Origin: Strigamia acuminata
Taxonomy: Eukaryota; Arthropoda; Chilopoda; Geophilomorpha; Linotaeniidae
Reading direction: 5' to 3'
Assembly: GCA_949358305.1 (NCBI GenBank)
Contig: OX442314.1
Coordinates: forward strand, 6,823,087 to 6,887,086
DNA length: 64,000 bases
The notes below the pieces were generated by a model. It was not told the DNA's origin. It worked only from the letters and a program-made list of their open reading frames with translations, and did no database searches. A program made the position numbers and the translations under genes. Shown piece after piece: positions 11,005 to 19,810 of the stretch (position 1 is the stretch's first letter; every line of letters begins with the position of its first letter).

Positions 11005-11277
11005 ACGTTTAAGCTTATATTAACGTAAAATCACAGCTTTTTTCATGACCTACTGTAGTCCCACAGATTTAAATAAGAAATATAATGCAAAATAAGTACT
11101 TGACGAGAAGACATTGGTTGAGAAGATTACGTCTGACGATTCGCCAATTTATGAATGATGATTCAAATCAACCGCGCTGTGGTTTAATTGGTTTGGATGA
11201 TGTCGTGTACAGTAGAAAACGTTGGAGCAAGCGTCACACCTTTTGGCTGCTGTTGTTCTTATTGTGCACAAGCATGC

Positions 11278-12236
11278 TGTGGTGATCTCAAAATATTCAC
11301 CAACTTAGAAGATTAAATTAATTATCTTCTAATTAATTTGACTGTGGCACACGCCAAGTCAGATCATGTGACCGAGGGGAGAAATCCTCTCTAGGCACAT
11401 ATCACCCCAGGTTGTCCGGGGTGAAAACGGTTATTAGCCGTTATGGTGCAATATGGTGTAATAACCACTAGTTGCACCCATTTGAGCTAAGTGCGCAGGT
11501 TTTCTGCGCAATATTGAAGCGTGCTGGGCTCGCGTCTTGGCTCAAATCGGGACTCTGAAAAATACAACAACAACCTCAACATCACTGCTTTTGCTCCTGA
11601 AAGAAAAGTATTGATAGAGGACCGTTGTAACTCAGTTTCACCTGCTATCTTTGTGTATCAAACGCACAAAGCCAGCAATCCTGCTTGAATTAGCCGTCGC
11701 TAATTCCAGCAATCGAGAAGAGAAGATTCCCGACGATCGTGAACCATCGCCGTCGCTGTTGCGCGAACGACAGCCACCGCCATCGTACGAAAGCCGGACG
11801 CCTACAGCCGTCAACCACCGCCGCCGAGCCGTCGCACGAGCCGTAGAAGGAGCCCACGAGAACCATCGTCTTCGACCATCGTTCGTGAGTTCGTAGAACG
11901 AAGACAATTTGCCTTCGCCTAACAACTTCAAGTTGTTTAAGCGCCATTTCTGACGCTTTGTAGCTTGTAACAGTCGTTGCAAGCCCTTCCTTTGTTTCAT
12001 TGTTTCCCGCTCATTTTATTCTGTGATATTCATAATCATAATTAGTATATATTGTAATTTATCGAATAAAACATTTGTGTGATTTTTATTACCATAATAA
12101 ACTGTCTTTTTATTCCTATTTCCGTAAACTTAACCCTAGACAAGTTTCGGCCGCGATATAAGTCTTGTAAAGCATTCACCTGCGGTTTCTGCTTAATTTA
12201 TTAGAAATTAAGTGGATAAAAACCCGGATCGCAGCA
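11278..12236 (+). repeat. Gypsy family A, 5' LTR (959 bp)
   Basis: Begins TGTGGTGATCTC and ends GATCGCAGCA (TG...CA). Identical, as far as compared by eye, to 28413-29371 and to the 690 bp before the gap at 22659-23348. AATAAA at 12065-12070 can serve polyadenylation. It carries small open frames on both strands with no family resemblance. A diverged relative of this LTR lies at 47098/57186-58058. Confidence 0.95.
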
Positions 12237-12238
12237 CG

Positions 12239-12256
12239 TGGGGGCCCGTCCGGGAT
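12239..12256 (+). promoter_or_regulatory. Primer binding site, tRNA-Pro type
   Basis: TGGGGGCCCGTCCGGGAT lies 2 nt after the 5' LTR. It differs at one base from the well-known tRNA-Pro primer site of murine leukaemia-type retroviruses, so priming by tRNA-Pro is inferred. A host tRNA-Pro carrying a GGGCC acceptor end would pair fully. Confidence 0.75.
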
Positions 12257-12350
12257 AGTCATTGTATAAATTTTGATAGTTTAAAATTTACCCGCCATTT
12301 TTATCTTGCTTATCTTTCTTCTCTATCCTTTCTTTGTCTTCATTTGAAAA

Positions 12351-15300
12351 ATGGCGACTCCAGGCGAAAAGAGACCGAGAGGCAGACCAGCGAAGAGACG
12401 AGTGGCGATCGATCTACCAGCCGTGGATCAAGAAGTGACTGAGTCACAAGAACTGTTTGAAACTATGGATCAAACAGCTAACTGTAACTCGGCACAGTTA
12501 ATCGTGAATGAATTCACGCAAGCGTTGGAGCGACAACAGCCATCCCCGCCCAGCGGCCAGTTGGACTTAAAAAATCCAACTGGAAGTGGCCGTTCCAAGT
12601 CGCAAAACGATGATTTGAATTTACGAATTCAATCATCAAGTGCGGAGCACTCGCTGAATTCATCACCGGTTCAAGGTGCAGCACAACAAGATTCTGAGAA
12701 CTCCAATATGGAAGTTTCTCATTCTCCCGTGCGTGTTACCATGATGGACGCACTCCGTGAGCAAGCTAGGCTCGAGGGAGTAAAAGTCACTAGCGAAATG
12801 ACTGTGGAACAAATCCACAAAGCTATGGTTCGCAAACAAAGCCAAAAAGACGTTGAAATCGTCAGAACAAGCTTGCAAGCAGAGTTCGAGCGAATGCGTG
12901 CAGAAATGCATCAGCAAAATGCCGAACTAAAACAACAACGTGCGAATGACCATGTTAAGTTGTTACAATTAGAACAGGAAAAAGCTTCCTGGCTAATTAC
13001 TGACGAAGAGCAACAACAAAGGCTCGAGCAACTAAATCAAGCCCAAAAAGATTTAGAAATTGCTAATGAAAATTTGAGATTGGCCAACGCAAATTTGCGA
13101 GAAGCCAACACAAATTTAATGACTGCCGAACTAACCGCCCCAGTTCGAGCGAGGGAAGTAATTCCCTCCACTTCTCGAAATTACGAGAATCATGCTGCAG
13201 AGCAAGCAGCAAGAGCTAAGAGATTAGCACAACGAGAAAACGAAGTATTTCTCGCTCGACAGCAGTCCGTAATTGATGCTGGTCTAGCCGCCAAAAGTCA
13301 AAGTACTGCAGAGCAGTTATTACGTGCCGACTTAGCTGCGCAAGCTCGTGAAAACGAAATTCTTCGCGCAGATCTATTGACGGTACAAGAGAACTTTGCA
13401 GTAGTAGTACAAAAAGTACAAGACGTTTGTGGCGAAGATAATTTTGCAAAGCCAGCCCCAGTTTTGCAAAAAGGTGCTTCCAAATCACCTGAGTTGATTG
13501 ATTTAACATCAGCTAAACCAAAAGTCAGTCGACAATCAAGTTGGACTGACAGTGATGACTCACGCAGTAGTCGTGGAAGCCGTAACAGTCATCACAGTCG
13601 CAAAAAGCGAAAGCGACAACCAGACCCGACCGAATATCATTCCCCAAAAGTTACGCAAGATTCGGATCGATTCTTTAGCAATAGCGACCGATTAATCGGA
13701 ATGCTAGAGAAAAAGAATAAAGAACGTGAGAAACCACACGATCGTGGACGGTCACACGATAATCCGCGAGAAGGCTCACCAAAACGAGATTGTCATAACG
13801 ACATCCGTGATGGGCCGAGATACCGTGGAAATCCGCCAGGTGGTGACCCACCAGGTGGAGATAGTTCAGATGGACATGGAGGTGGCCACTCACGTGACCA
13901 CAATTCGAATGGCAATCGAAATGGAAGGGGACCACCAAATGGAGACCGTCGTCCGCCAGATGGCGACGATCCTCCGGACCCTGATCCGCCGCCAAATCCG
14001 AATCATGAATCTGCGTCAGATACAGATTCCTCACGTCCCAGTGTGAGAGGGCGATCTCGTCACAGAACACGTAGTAGAACTCAAAGACCCGATTTCTACA
14101 CGAAAGATGAGATTGACCAGTTGTTGAGGCAAAATGCTCAACAACAGCGAAAAAGCAGAAGGGATAAAATTATTTTGCAAAAAATAAGTGAATTTACTTC
14201 TGATAAATGGACTCATCAAACAACAGATGAAAAGTTCATTAGATGGGATCGAGTTATCCCACATGCCTATAATGGAAATTGGCAAGCAGGGTCAAACCTC
14301 TTGCTGGAAATATTCGAACTAGGCAAAGTTCACAGTTTTAGCTGTGAAGGTGCATTGGCCCATCTAGTACCAAGAATACTAGTTGGCGGTGTCAAGGAGT
14401 GGTTTCGCAGGAAAGACTTCACGAAGTGGGATGACTTCGTTAAACAATTTATGTTTAAATTTGGTGAATCGAGCGAAGACATCAAAACGCTCTGGAGATG
14501 TCTTAAGCAACGAAAAGGCGAAAGCTTACATTCGTACATGCTAAGAGCAGAGAATCTGCTTGGCAGAATGCCACATGCTGTTACTGATGCAACAGCAGAT
14601 GATCAGTTTAGAGCTGGCCTCACAGAATATAGTAAAAATATTCTGATGATGTCGGACGCTCCCGACCCGGGGAAATTCTCCGAGTTAAACGAATTCATGG
14701 AAGTCAATCAATTGCGCATTGACGAAAAGTACAAAGCTTATCTTACAGAAGCCGAAAGGTCAGCGTACTTAAAGCGAGAGAAAAGACTCGCTGAGCAAAA
14801 CAATGAAACCTTTAATGGTTTGAAATTGTTGCAGCCACCTAGTTACGAAGACTTTCTAGACGAAGTGGATGAGAAGAGTTCGAAAAAAGAATCTTCCAAA
14901 AAGGACGTCAAAAATCCTCATTCAGTCCCTAAGTTACACGCAAATATAACTGGAGCTGAAACTCCGTCGTCTGAAGCTGAAGAAGCTGAAGAGGAGGAGG
15001 AAACAGGAGACGAGACGATGGCTTTATTGGCCAAAGCAGCGGCGTTGTTAGCAAAAAATAACCCCGTTGCGGGCAAATGGAAGCCAAGGATGAAACCAAA
15101 AAATGTTTCATTTGACGCATCAAAGGTGAATACCGAAAGGAATTCAAAGTCACCTGCGGTGTCGCCAGAGCGCCGGTCTGACGCTCGTTCTCGTTCTGCC
15201 TCGCCAGCAGCAACGAAAAAGAAATCGCCTGCCACTGATCCATGCAATTTATGCAAAAAATTAGGGCATTGGCAAAAAGACTGCCCTTCCTCTAAAAAGG

Positions 15301-15374
15301 ACAAACCAGTGTCAACAGCTGAGTTTGAAAAAGCAGTCAAGATCATAACTGACATGTTTCGAAAAAACTTGTAG
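12351..15374 (+). CDS. gag: Gag polyprotein of Gypsy family A
   Basis: 1007 codons from an ATG in good context (AAAATGG). Structural protein of the retroelement particle. Regions: charged N-terminus with KRPRGRP (an AT-hook-like word); long Gln/Glu/Leu-rich coiled coil about residues 150-350; Ser/Arg then Asp/Pro/Gly-rich linker about 380-600; a retrotransposon-gag capsid-like region about 610-790 with the W-F-FK pattern (VKEWFRRKDFTKWDDFVKQF); acidic stretch near 880; one CCHC knuckle CNLCKKLGHWQKDC (about 963-976). Ends in TAG at 15372-15374, overlapping the pol frame. Long for a Gypsy Gag because of the coiled coil and linker. Confidence 0.93.
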   Translation: MATPGEKRPRGRPAKRRVAIDLPAVDQEVTESQELFETMDQTANCNSAQLIVNEFTQALERQQPSPPSGQLDLKNPTGSGRSKSQNDDLNLRIQSSSAEHSLNSSPVQGAAQQDSENSNMEVSHSPVRVTMMDALREQARLEGVKVTSEMTVEQIHKAMVRKQSQKDVEIVRTSLQAEFERMRAEMHQQNAELKQQRANDHVKLLQLEQEKASWLITDEEQQQRLEQLNQAQKDLEIANENLRLANANLREANTNLMTAELTAPVRAREVIPSTSRNYENHAAEQAARAKRLAQRENEVFLARQQSVIDAGLAAKSQSTAEQLLRADLAAQARENEILRADLLTVQENFAVVVQKVQDVCGEDNFAKPAPVLQKGASKSPELIDLTSAKPKVSRQSSWTDSDDSRSSRGSRNSHHSRKKRKRQPDPTEYHSPKVTQDSDRFFSNSDRLIGMLEKKNKEREKPHDRGRSHDNPREGSPKRDCHNDIRDGPRYRGNPPGGDPPGGDSSDGHGGGHSRDHNSNGNRNGRGPPNGDRRPPDGDDPPDPDPPPNPNHESASDTDSSRPSVRGRSRHRTRSRTQRPDFYTKDEIDQLLRQNAQQQRKSRRDKIILQKISEFTSDKWTHQTTDEKFIRWDRVIPHAYNGNWQAGSNLLLEIFELGKVHSFSCEGALAHLVPRILVGGVKEWFRRKDFTKWDDFVKQFMFKFGESSEDIKTLWRCLKQRKGESLHSYMLRAENLLGRMPHAVTDATADDQFRAGLTEYSKNILMMSDAPDPGKFSELNEFMEVNQLRIDEKYKAYLTEAERSAYLKREKRLAEQNNETFNGLKLLQPPSYEDFLDEVDEKSSKKESSKKDVKNPHSVPKLHANITGAETPSSEAEEAEEEEETGDETMALLAKAAALLAKNNPVAGKWKPRMKPKNVSFDASKVNTERNSKSPAVSPERRSDARSRSASPAATKKKSPATDPCNLCKKLGHWQKDCPSSKKDKPVSTAEFEKAVKIITDMFRKNL

Positions 15375-15408
15375 ACGCAGATCCATCAGGTCTAGTGGAC
15401 GCTGCGTC
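15362..15408 (+). promoter_or_regulatory. -1 ribosomal frameshift signal between gag and pol
   Basis: In the gag frame the bases read CG-A AAA AAC-TTG-TAG: a canonical X XXY YYZ heptamer A_AAA_AAC at 15362-15368, two codons before the gag stop. The -1 frame entered there is the pol frame, open from 15353. Five nucleotides downstream, GACGCAG (15374-15380) can pair with CTGCGTC (15402-15408), and inside it TCCA (15382-15385) with TGGA (15396-15399). Slip site, spacer and hairpin match known -1 signals. Confidence 0.85.
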
Positions 15409-18400
15409 ACCTCCGAAATCGGAATCAGAGAATGAAAATCTGAAGATAATGGAAGATGTTGGAGAAGTTATTGATGAATTAATTCGTCAAACAGAACTAA
15501 AAGAAAAAGGATCTCTTGATGTAAAAAAGGAGATTGTCGGCGAAACCCCGACTGAAGAAGACACTTCCAATATTCAAGATAAAGTCGAAGTTAAAGACGA
15601 TAGACCAAGCTCAGTTCCAGAGACACCTGGAATTGAGGAATGCATTAAGTTATTTGCAACTACAACTCTTGATACCAATGAGTTATTAGATGAATTGCCT
15701 TTGGAGCCTCCAATTACAATTCCTCATAAATTGCGCAAGTTTGAGTGCAAAGTGGCTGGAATACCAAACAGCCAAGACCTTCCGACGTTAAAGTTAGAAA
15801 CGTTAAAAGGTGTAATAACCGGAATGTTGGACTCAGGAGCAAATAAAAGCTTCCTAGCCACTTCAGTTATTAATCAATTAGGTCTAGAAAAATATCTACG
15901 ACCTATCGGACCTGGTGTCAGAGTTACGACGGCAAGTGAAGAAGTCACTCCAGATGGAACCATCCATCTTTCATTTCGATGGACACATGGCACGTTACGT
16001 CATCCGTTCATCGTAATACCAAATAAGTATCCAATGGTACTATTGGGTTGCGATTTTATGAATAAATTAAAAATCCAACCTAATCCACAGACGATGTCTT
16101 GGAATTTCACGCAACCTATGGATGCAGATTTACCCTACATTCCACAAGCGTTGCTGGATCGTTATTTGGAGAAAATAGAGGAACCCGATTCCTCATTTAT
16201 GACCTTTGCAAAAGCTTACGCTGCAAGTGTAACTCAAGGCAAAATTGATGAAGAGAATTTCATCCAAAAGTTAGTCGAAGAAGCTAACTTAAATTTGGAG
16301 CAATCCAAATTATTAGAAAAGATGTTATCCAAACATAAAAGGATTATTTCTAAAGATCCAGGTAAAACACACCTGGTTAAGCACAAAATTGAGCTTGACA
16401 CGGAGAAACCCATCCGTGTCCCCTTTAAGAGCATAAACCCTCAAAAAAGGGAAATAATCAGACAACTTTGTCAAGACATGATTGACAAAGGCGTAGTCGT
16501 CAAAGCTGAAGGCGATTACGGAATGCGGCCAGTCCTAGTCATGCGACCAGGAAACGACCCACGCTTGTGCATTGATTTTCGCCCCATCAATACACATACT
16601 AAGTACAACCCACCTCAAATGCCAACAATTGAGGAAATTCTGCGAGAAATCGGAGAATTCGAATGGGTCAGTACTATAGATCTGACCAAGGGATATTGGC
16701 AGATAGAATTGCGACCTGAAGACAGAGAAAAAACTGCCTTCTGGAGCCCAATGGGAAGACTAATGTTTTTAGTCATGCCTTTCGGATTAGTAAACGCACC
16801 AACTACCTTCCAAGAATTAATGGAAAAAGTTTTGGGTGACGTTTACAGAAAATTTGCATGGGCATATTTGGATGACATAATTATTGTATCCAAATCGTTC
16901 GAAGAACACATTAAACATTTAGATATAGTGTTTAAAAAATTGGCAGAAGCTAATTTACATGCGCACCCTGGCAAGACGCATCTCTGTAGAAAGGAATTAA
17001 TTTTTCTAGGCTACAAAGTAGGAGTAGAAGGACTTGCAGTAGACCCTAAAAAAGTCGCTGCAATTACGCAATTTCCTGCTCCTACCAATCTTAAGGAATT
17101 ACAAAGATTTCTAGGCATGGTGAATTTCTTTCACCGCCTAATCAAGAATTTGGCCACAGTGGCAGAACCACTAAGGCCACTCTTGAAGAAAGATGCGGAG
17201 TTCGATTGGGAACTGCATCATCAAGCAGCATTCGACGCAATAAAAGACCTGCTTACGAATGCTGAAACAATGAAGATGCCTGACTTGTACATGCCATTTA
17301 TTGTTCATACTGACGCCAGTAAACAAGGGTTGGGTGCAGCCCTTACACAAAAGAAAAATGTGGATGGCCAAGAAGTCGAAATGCCATGCGTGTATGCAAG
17401 CAGAAGCTTGCAACCCGCTGAAAAGAATTATACTGTGACAGAATTAGAATGTCTCGCAGTAGTATGGGGATTACGCAAATTTCGCCCATACTTAGAGTAC
17501 ACTACATTCACTGTACAAACGGATCACCAAGCACTTAGGTGGTTGATGTCGTTATCTGACCCGTCGGGCAGATTAGCTCGTTGGCAAATGGAGCTGATGG
17601 CGTATTCGTTCGAAATACAATACGTCAAAGGTCCGCTAAATGTAATAGCAGACGCATTGTCACGTGCACCTGTCAGCGCACCTGACGAACCAGAAGACGA
17701 TGGCGATAATGATGATTTATTATCATATTGTCCATCTCCTTGCCGAAGTTGGCAAATGGGAAAATTGAACGAATTACCCAAGTCAATAATAGTTAATGAC
17801 GACGATCAAGCATTAATTAATTTTTGTATTAACATGCATGATCCGTCAGGAACCCCTGACGTCGAATTAAGAGCTATGATGGCTAAAAAATTCGAGCTGC
17901 CAACAACAAATGTTTTAATTAAAGCATTTGCAGCTAAAATTGCGAAGCAATTAGAATGTGATCCTCCAACGAGAGATGACATTATTGCAGCGCAAAAAGC
18001 AGACGAATTTTGCCAACATATTCGCAATTACTTGCTAAACAAGCAATATCCAAGTTACATAGTAACTCGTCTTCAAAGAAGAAACTTTGAAAGACACGCG
18101 AGTACTTATCTCATTGAAGAAGATATGCTACTCCATTATCATCCTACCTCCACCGATGAATTGGGAGAGGATGGTAGGGCACTTAAAGTTGTTGTGCCAA
18201 GAAAATTGATTTATAAAATCATTTGGTTGATGCACGGACATCCACTGTCCGGCCACCCAGGCATTGCGAGGACAATGTACCGAACTCGAAGAGTTTATAC
18301 CTGGAAAGGTATGAAACGTGATATTACACGTTTTATTCAACATTGTCAAGGATGTCAGGCATGTAAGCCGAGATCAAAGACCGAAATTGAAGGCGCTCAA

Positions 18401-19621
18401 ATTGGACCATTTGGACCATTTGACTGCCTCAGTGTGGATTTGTCTGGTCCCAAACCAAGAACCAGAAAAAACAATACCCACATTTGCGTCATCGTAGATG
18501 TCGCTACACATTGGCCCGAATTATTTCCAATGTGTAATCCAACGGCAATAAAAGTTGCCAACACAATTTATCACTTATCAATGACTTTCGGATTTCCGAG
18601 ACAAATCATAAGTGATAATGGACCACAATTTCGATCACAGGTCTATAAAGAATTTTGCAAAAAATTCGACATGTCGCGAACACCGACATCGATTTATCAT
18701 CCACAAAGCAATCCTGTGGAGAGAACCAATCGAGATATTAAATATTTAGTTTCGATTTATTTAGATATTCATGACCAATGGGATGAGTATCTACGCGAAT
18801 TTGCATTCAGTTTGAGAACAACTGTAACAAGAGGCAGAGATTATTCTCCTGCTTTCTTAAATTTTTTCCGAGAATTAAGAATTCCTTGGGATCCAAGAAT
18901 TCCGGAAGGAATTTTAGTCATTGATCCAAAAAATCCGCATTTATATGTTCAGAAATTAGAAACAATAATTGCAGAGACGTATCAGCATATGATGTCTCAC
19001 GTCTTAGATTTGAGACGCCGTGTCGAAGCTGAAAAATCAGATAAGAAATTCGACAACTTCAGACAAAATGATTTAGTCTGGCGAGAGTCTCATATTCTCT
19101 CAAATGCCGCTAAAGGAATAGCAGCAGGCATTTCACCGAAAAGGAATGGGCCTTATGTAATTATCAAAAGGTTACAAGGAGGCGCCTTTCAACTTCGACG
19201 GCTGAGTGATAATAAAATTTATCCAGCTGTTCACGGCACTGAATTAATGCCGTACTTTCCCGTTTTCAACCAAGAAATTTGGCTGGAAGGGGAGGAAGTG
19301 GGTCAAAAAACAAAAAATATTGTTAATACCTTGGATGATGCTAAATTATCCAAAATTCCTGTCGAAAACACGGAATCGAGTAAAAAATCGAAACTCAAAA
19401 ATAACGAAGTCGATGAAATAAACCAGCGACTTGAAAATGTTTCTCTTGATGAAAATCTAGAAAAGGAAATGTTTTTAGAAAAAGAGAAAATTTCAAACAA
19501 TGAAGTATATAACTCATCTGACATTGGAGACGATGCTGATGACAATCTAAACAAGTTGGATTGTACTTCGCGAAAGTCAAAGTACAACTTGAGATCTCGC
19601 GTTCCGCGAGCCAAGACATAG
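15395..19621 (+). CDS. pol: Pol polyprotein of Gypsy family A (PR-RT-RNaseH-IN)
   Basis: About 1408 codons from the first candidate start, but probably made as Gag-Pol by -1 frameshifting; the frame is open from 15353. Protease motif MLDSGANKSF near residue 143; reverse transcriptase with AYLDDIIIV near 489; RNase H with HTDASKQGLG near 636 and TDHQALRW near 710; integrase HHCC finger (HGHPLSGHPG...CQGCQAC) about 945-987; integrase core with VDLSGP, SDNGPQF and NPVERTNRD supplying the D,D,E residues (about 1014, 1074, 1109). C-terminal tail is acidic and ends in YNLRSR. No break seen. Confidence 0.95.
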   Translation: MDAASPPKSESENENLKIMEDVGEVIDELIRQTELKEKGSLDVKKEIVGETPTEEDTSNIQDKVEVKDDRPSSVPETPGIEECIKLFATTTLDTNELLDELPLEPPITIPHKLRKFECKVAGIPNSQDLPTLKLETLKGVITGMLDSGANKSFLATSVINQLGLEKYLRPIGPGVRVTTASEEVTPDGTIHLSFRWTHGTLRHPFIVIPNKYPMVLLGCDFMNKLKIQPNPQTMSWNFTQPMDADLPYIPQALLDRYLEKIEEPDSSFMTFAKAYAASVTQGKIDEENFIQKLVEEANLNLEQSKLLEKMLSKHKRIISKDPGKTHLVKHKIELDTEKPIRVPFKSINPQKREIIRQLCQDMIDKGVVVKAEGDYGMRPVLVMRPGNDPRLCIDFRPINTHTKYNPPQMPTIEEILREIGEFEWVSTIDLTKGYWQIELRPEDREKTAFWSPMGRLMFLVMPFGLVNAPTTFQELMEKVLGDVYRKFAWAYLDDIIIVSKSFEEHIKHLDIVFKKLAEANLHAHPGKTHLCRKELIFLGYKVGVEGLAVDPKKVAAITQFPAPTNLKELQRFLGMVNFFHRLIKNLATVAEPLRPLLKKDAEFDWELHHQAAFDAIKDLLTNAETMKMPDLYMPFIVHTDASKQGLGAALTQKKNVDGQEVEMPCVYASRSLQPAEKNYTVTELECLAVVWGLRKFRPYLEYTTFTVQTDHQALRWLMSLSDPSGRLARWQMELMAYSFEIQYVKGPLNVIADALSRAPVSAPDEPEDDGDNDDLLSYCPSPCRSWQMGKLNELPKSIIVNDDDQALINFCINMHDPSGTPDVELRAMMAKKFELPTTNVLIKAFAAKIAKQLECDPPTRDDIIAAQKADEFCQHIRNYLLNKQYPSYIVTRLQRRNFERHASTYLIEEDMLLHYHPTSTDELGEDGRALKVVVPRKLIYKIIWLMHGHPLSGHPGIARTMYRTRRVYTWKGMKRDITRFIQHCQGCQACKPRSKTEIEGAQIGPFGPFDCLSVDLSGPKPRTRKNNTHICVIVDVATHWPELFPMCNPTAIKVANTIYHLSMTFGFPRQIISDNGPQFRSQVYKEFCKKFDMSRTPTSIYHPQSNPVERTNRDIKYLVSIYLDIHDQWDEYLREFAFSLRTTVTRGRDYSPAFLNFFRELRIPWDPRIPEGILVIDPKNPHLYVQKLETIIAETYQHMMSHVLDLRRRVEAEKSDKKFDNFRQNDLVWRESHILSNAAKGIAAGISPKRNGPYVIIKRLQGGAFQLRRLSDNKIYPAVHGTELMPYFPVFNQEIWLEGEEVGQKTKNIVNTLDDAKLSKIPVENTESSKKSKLKNNEVDEINQRLENVSLDENLEKEMFLEKEKISNNEVYNSSDIGDDADDNLNKLDCTSRKSKYNLRSRVPRAKT

Positions 19622-19810
19622 TGTTGTCTTTCACCTTTTGGGTTTACCCAAAAGATCCGAGAAAGCAATCTCGTGACGTCATTCGTAGTACCCACTCGAA
19701 TGACAACGTTAATCATACGTTATAATTAGTGACGTCACAAAGCGTCTCTAATCCAAGTTCGTGTTTGCAATCAACGAACTTAGTCACTTTTTCAAAAGTT
19801 TCGAGAGTGT

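Noticed and set aside
11638-12000. ORFs of 80-120 codons on both strands inside the Gypsy A LTRs (also at 23019 and 28773)
   Set aside because: They overlap one another on both strands in repetitive LTR sequence, lack domains, and one runs into Ns.
13675-14070. Minus-strand ORF of 131 codons inside gag
   Set aside because: Shadow of the gag Asp/Pro/His-rich linker.
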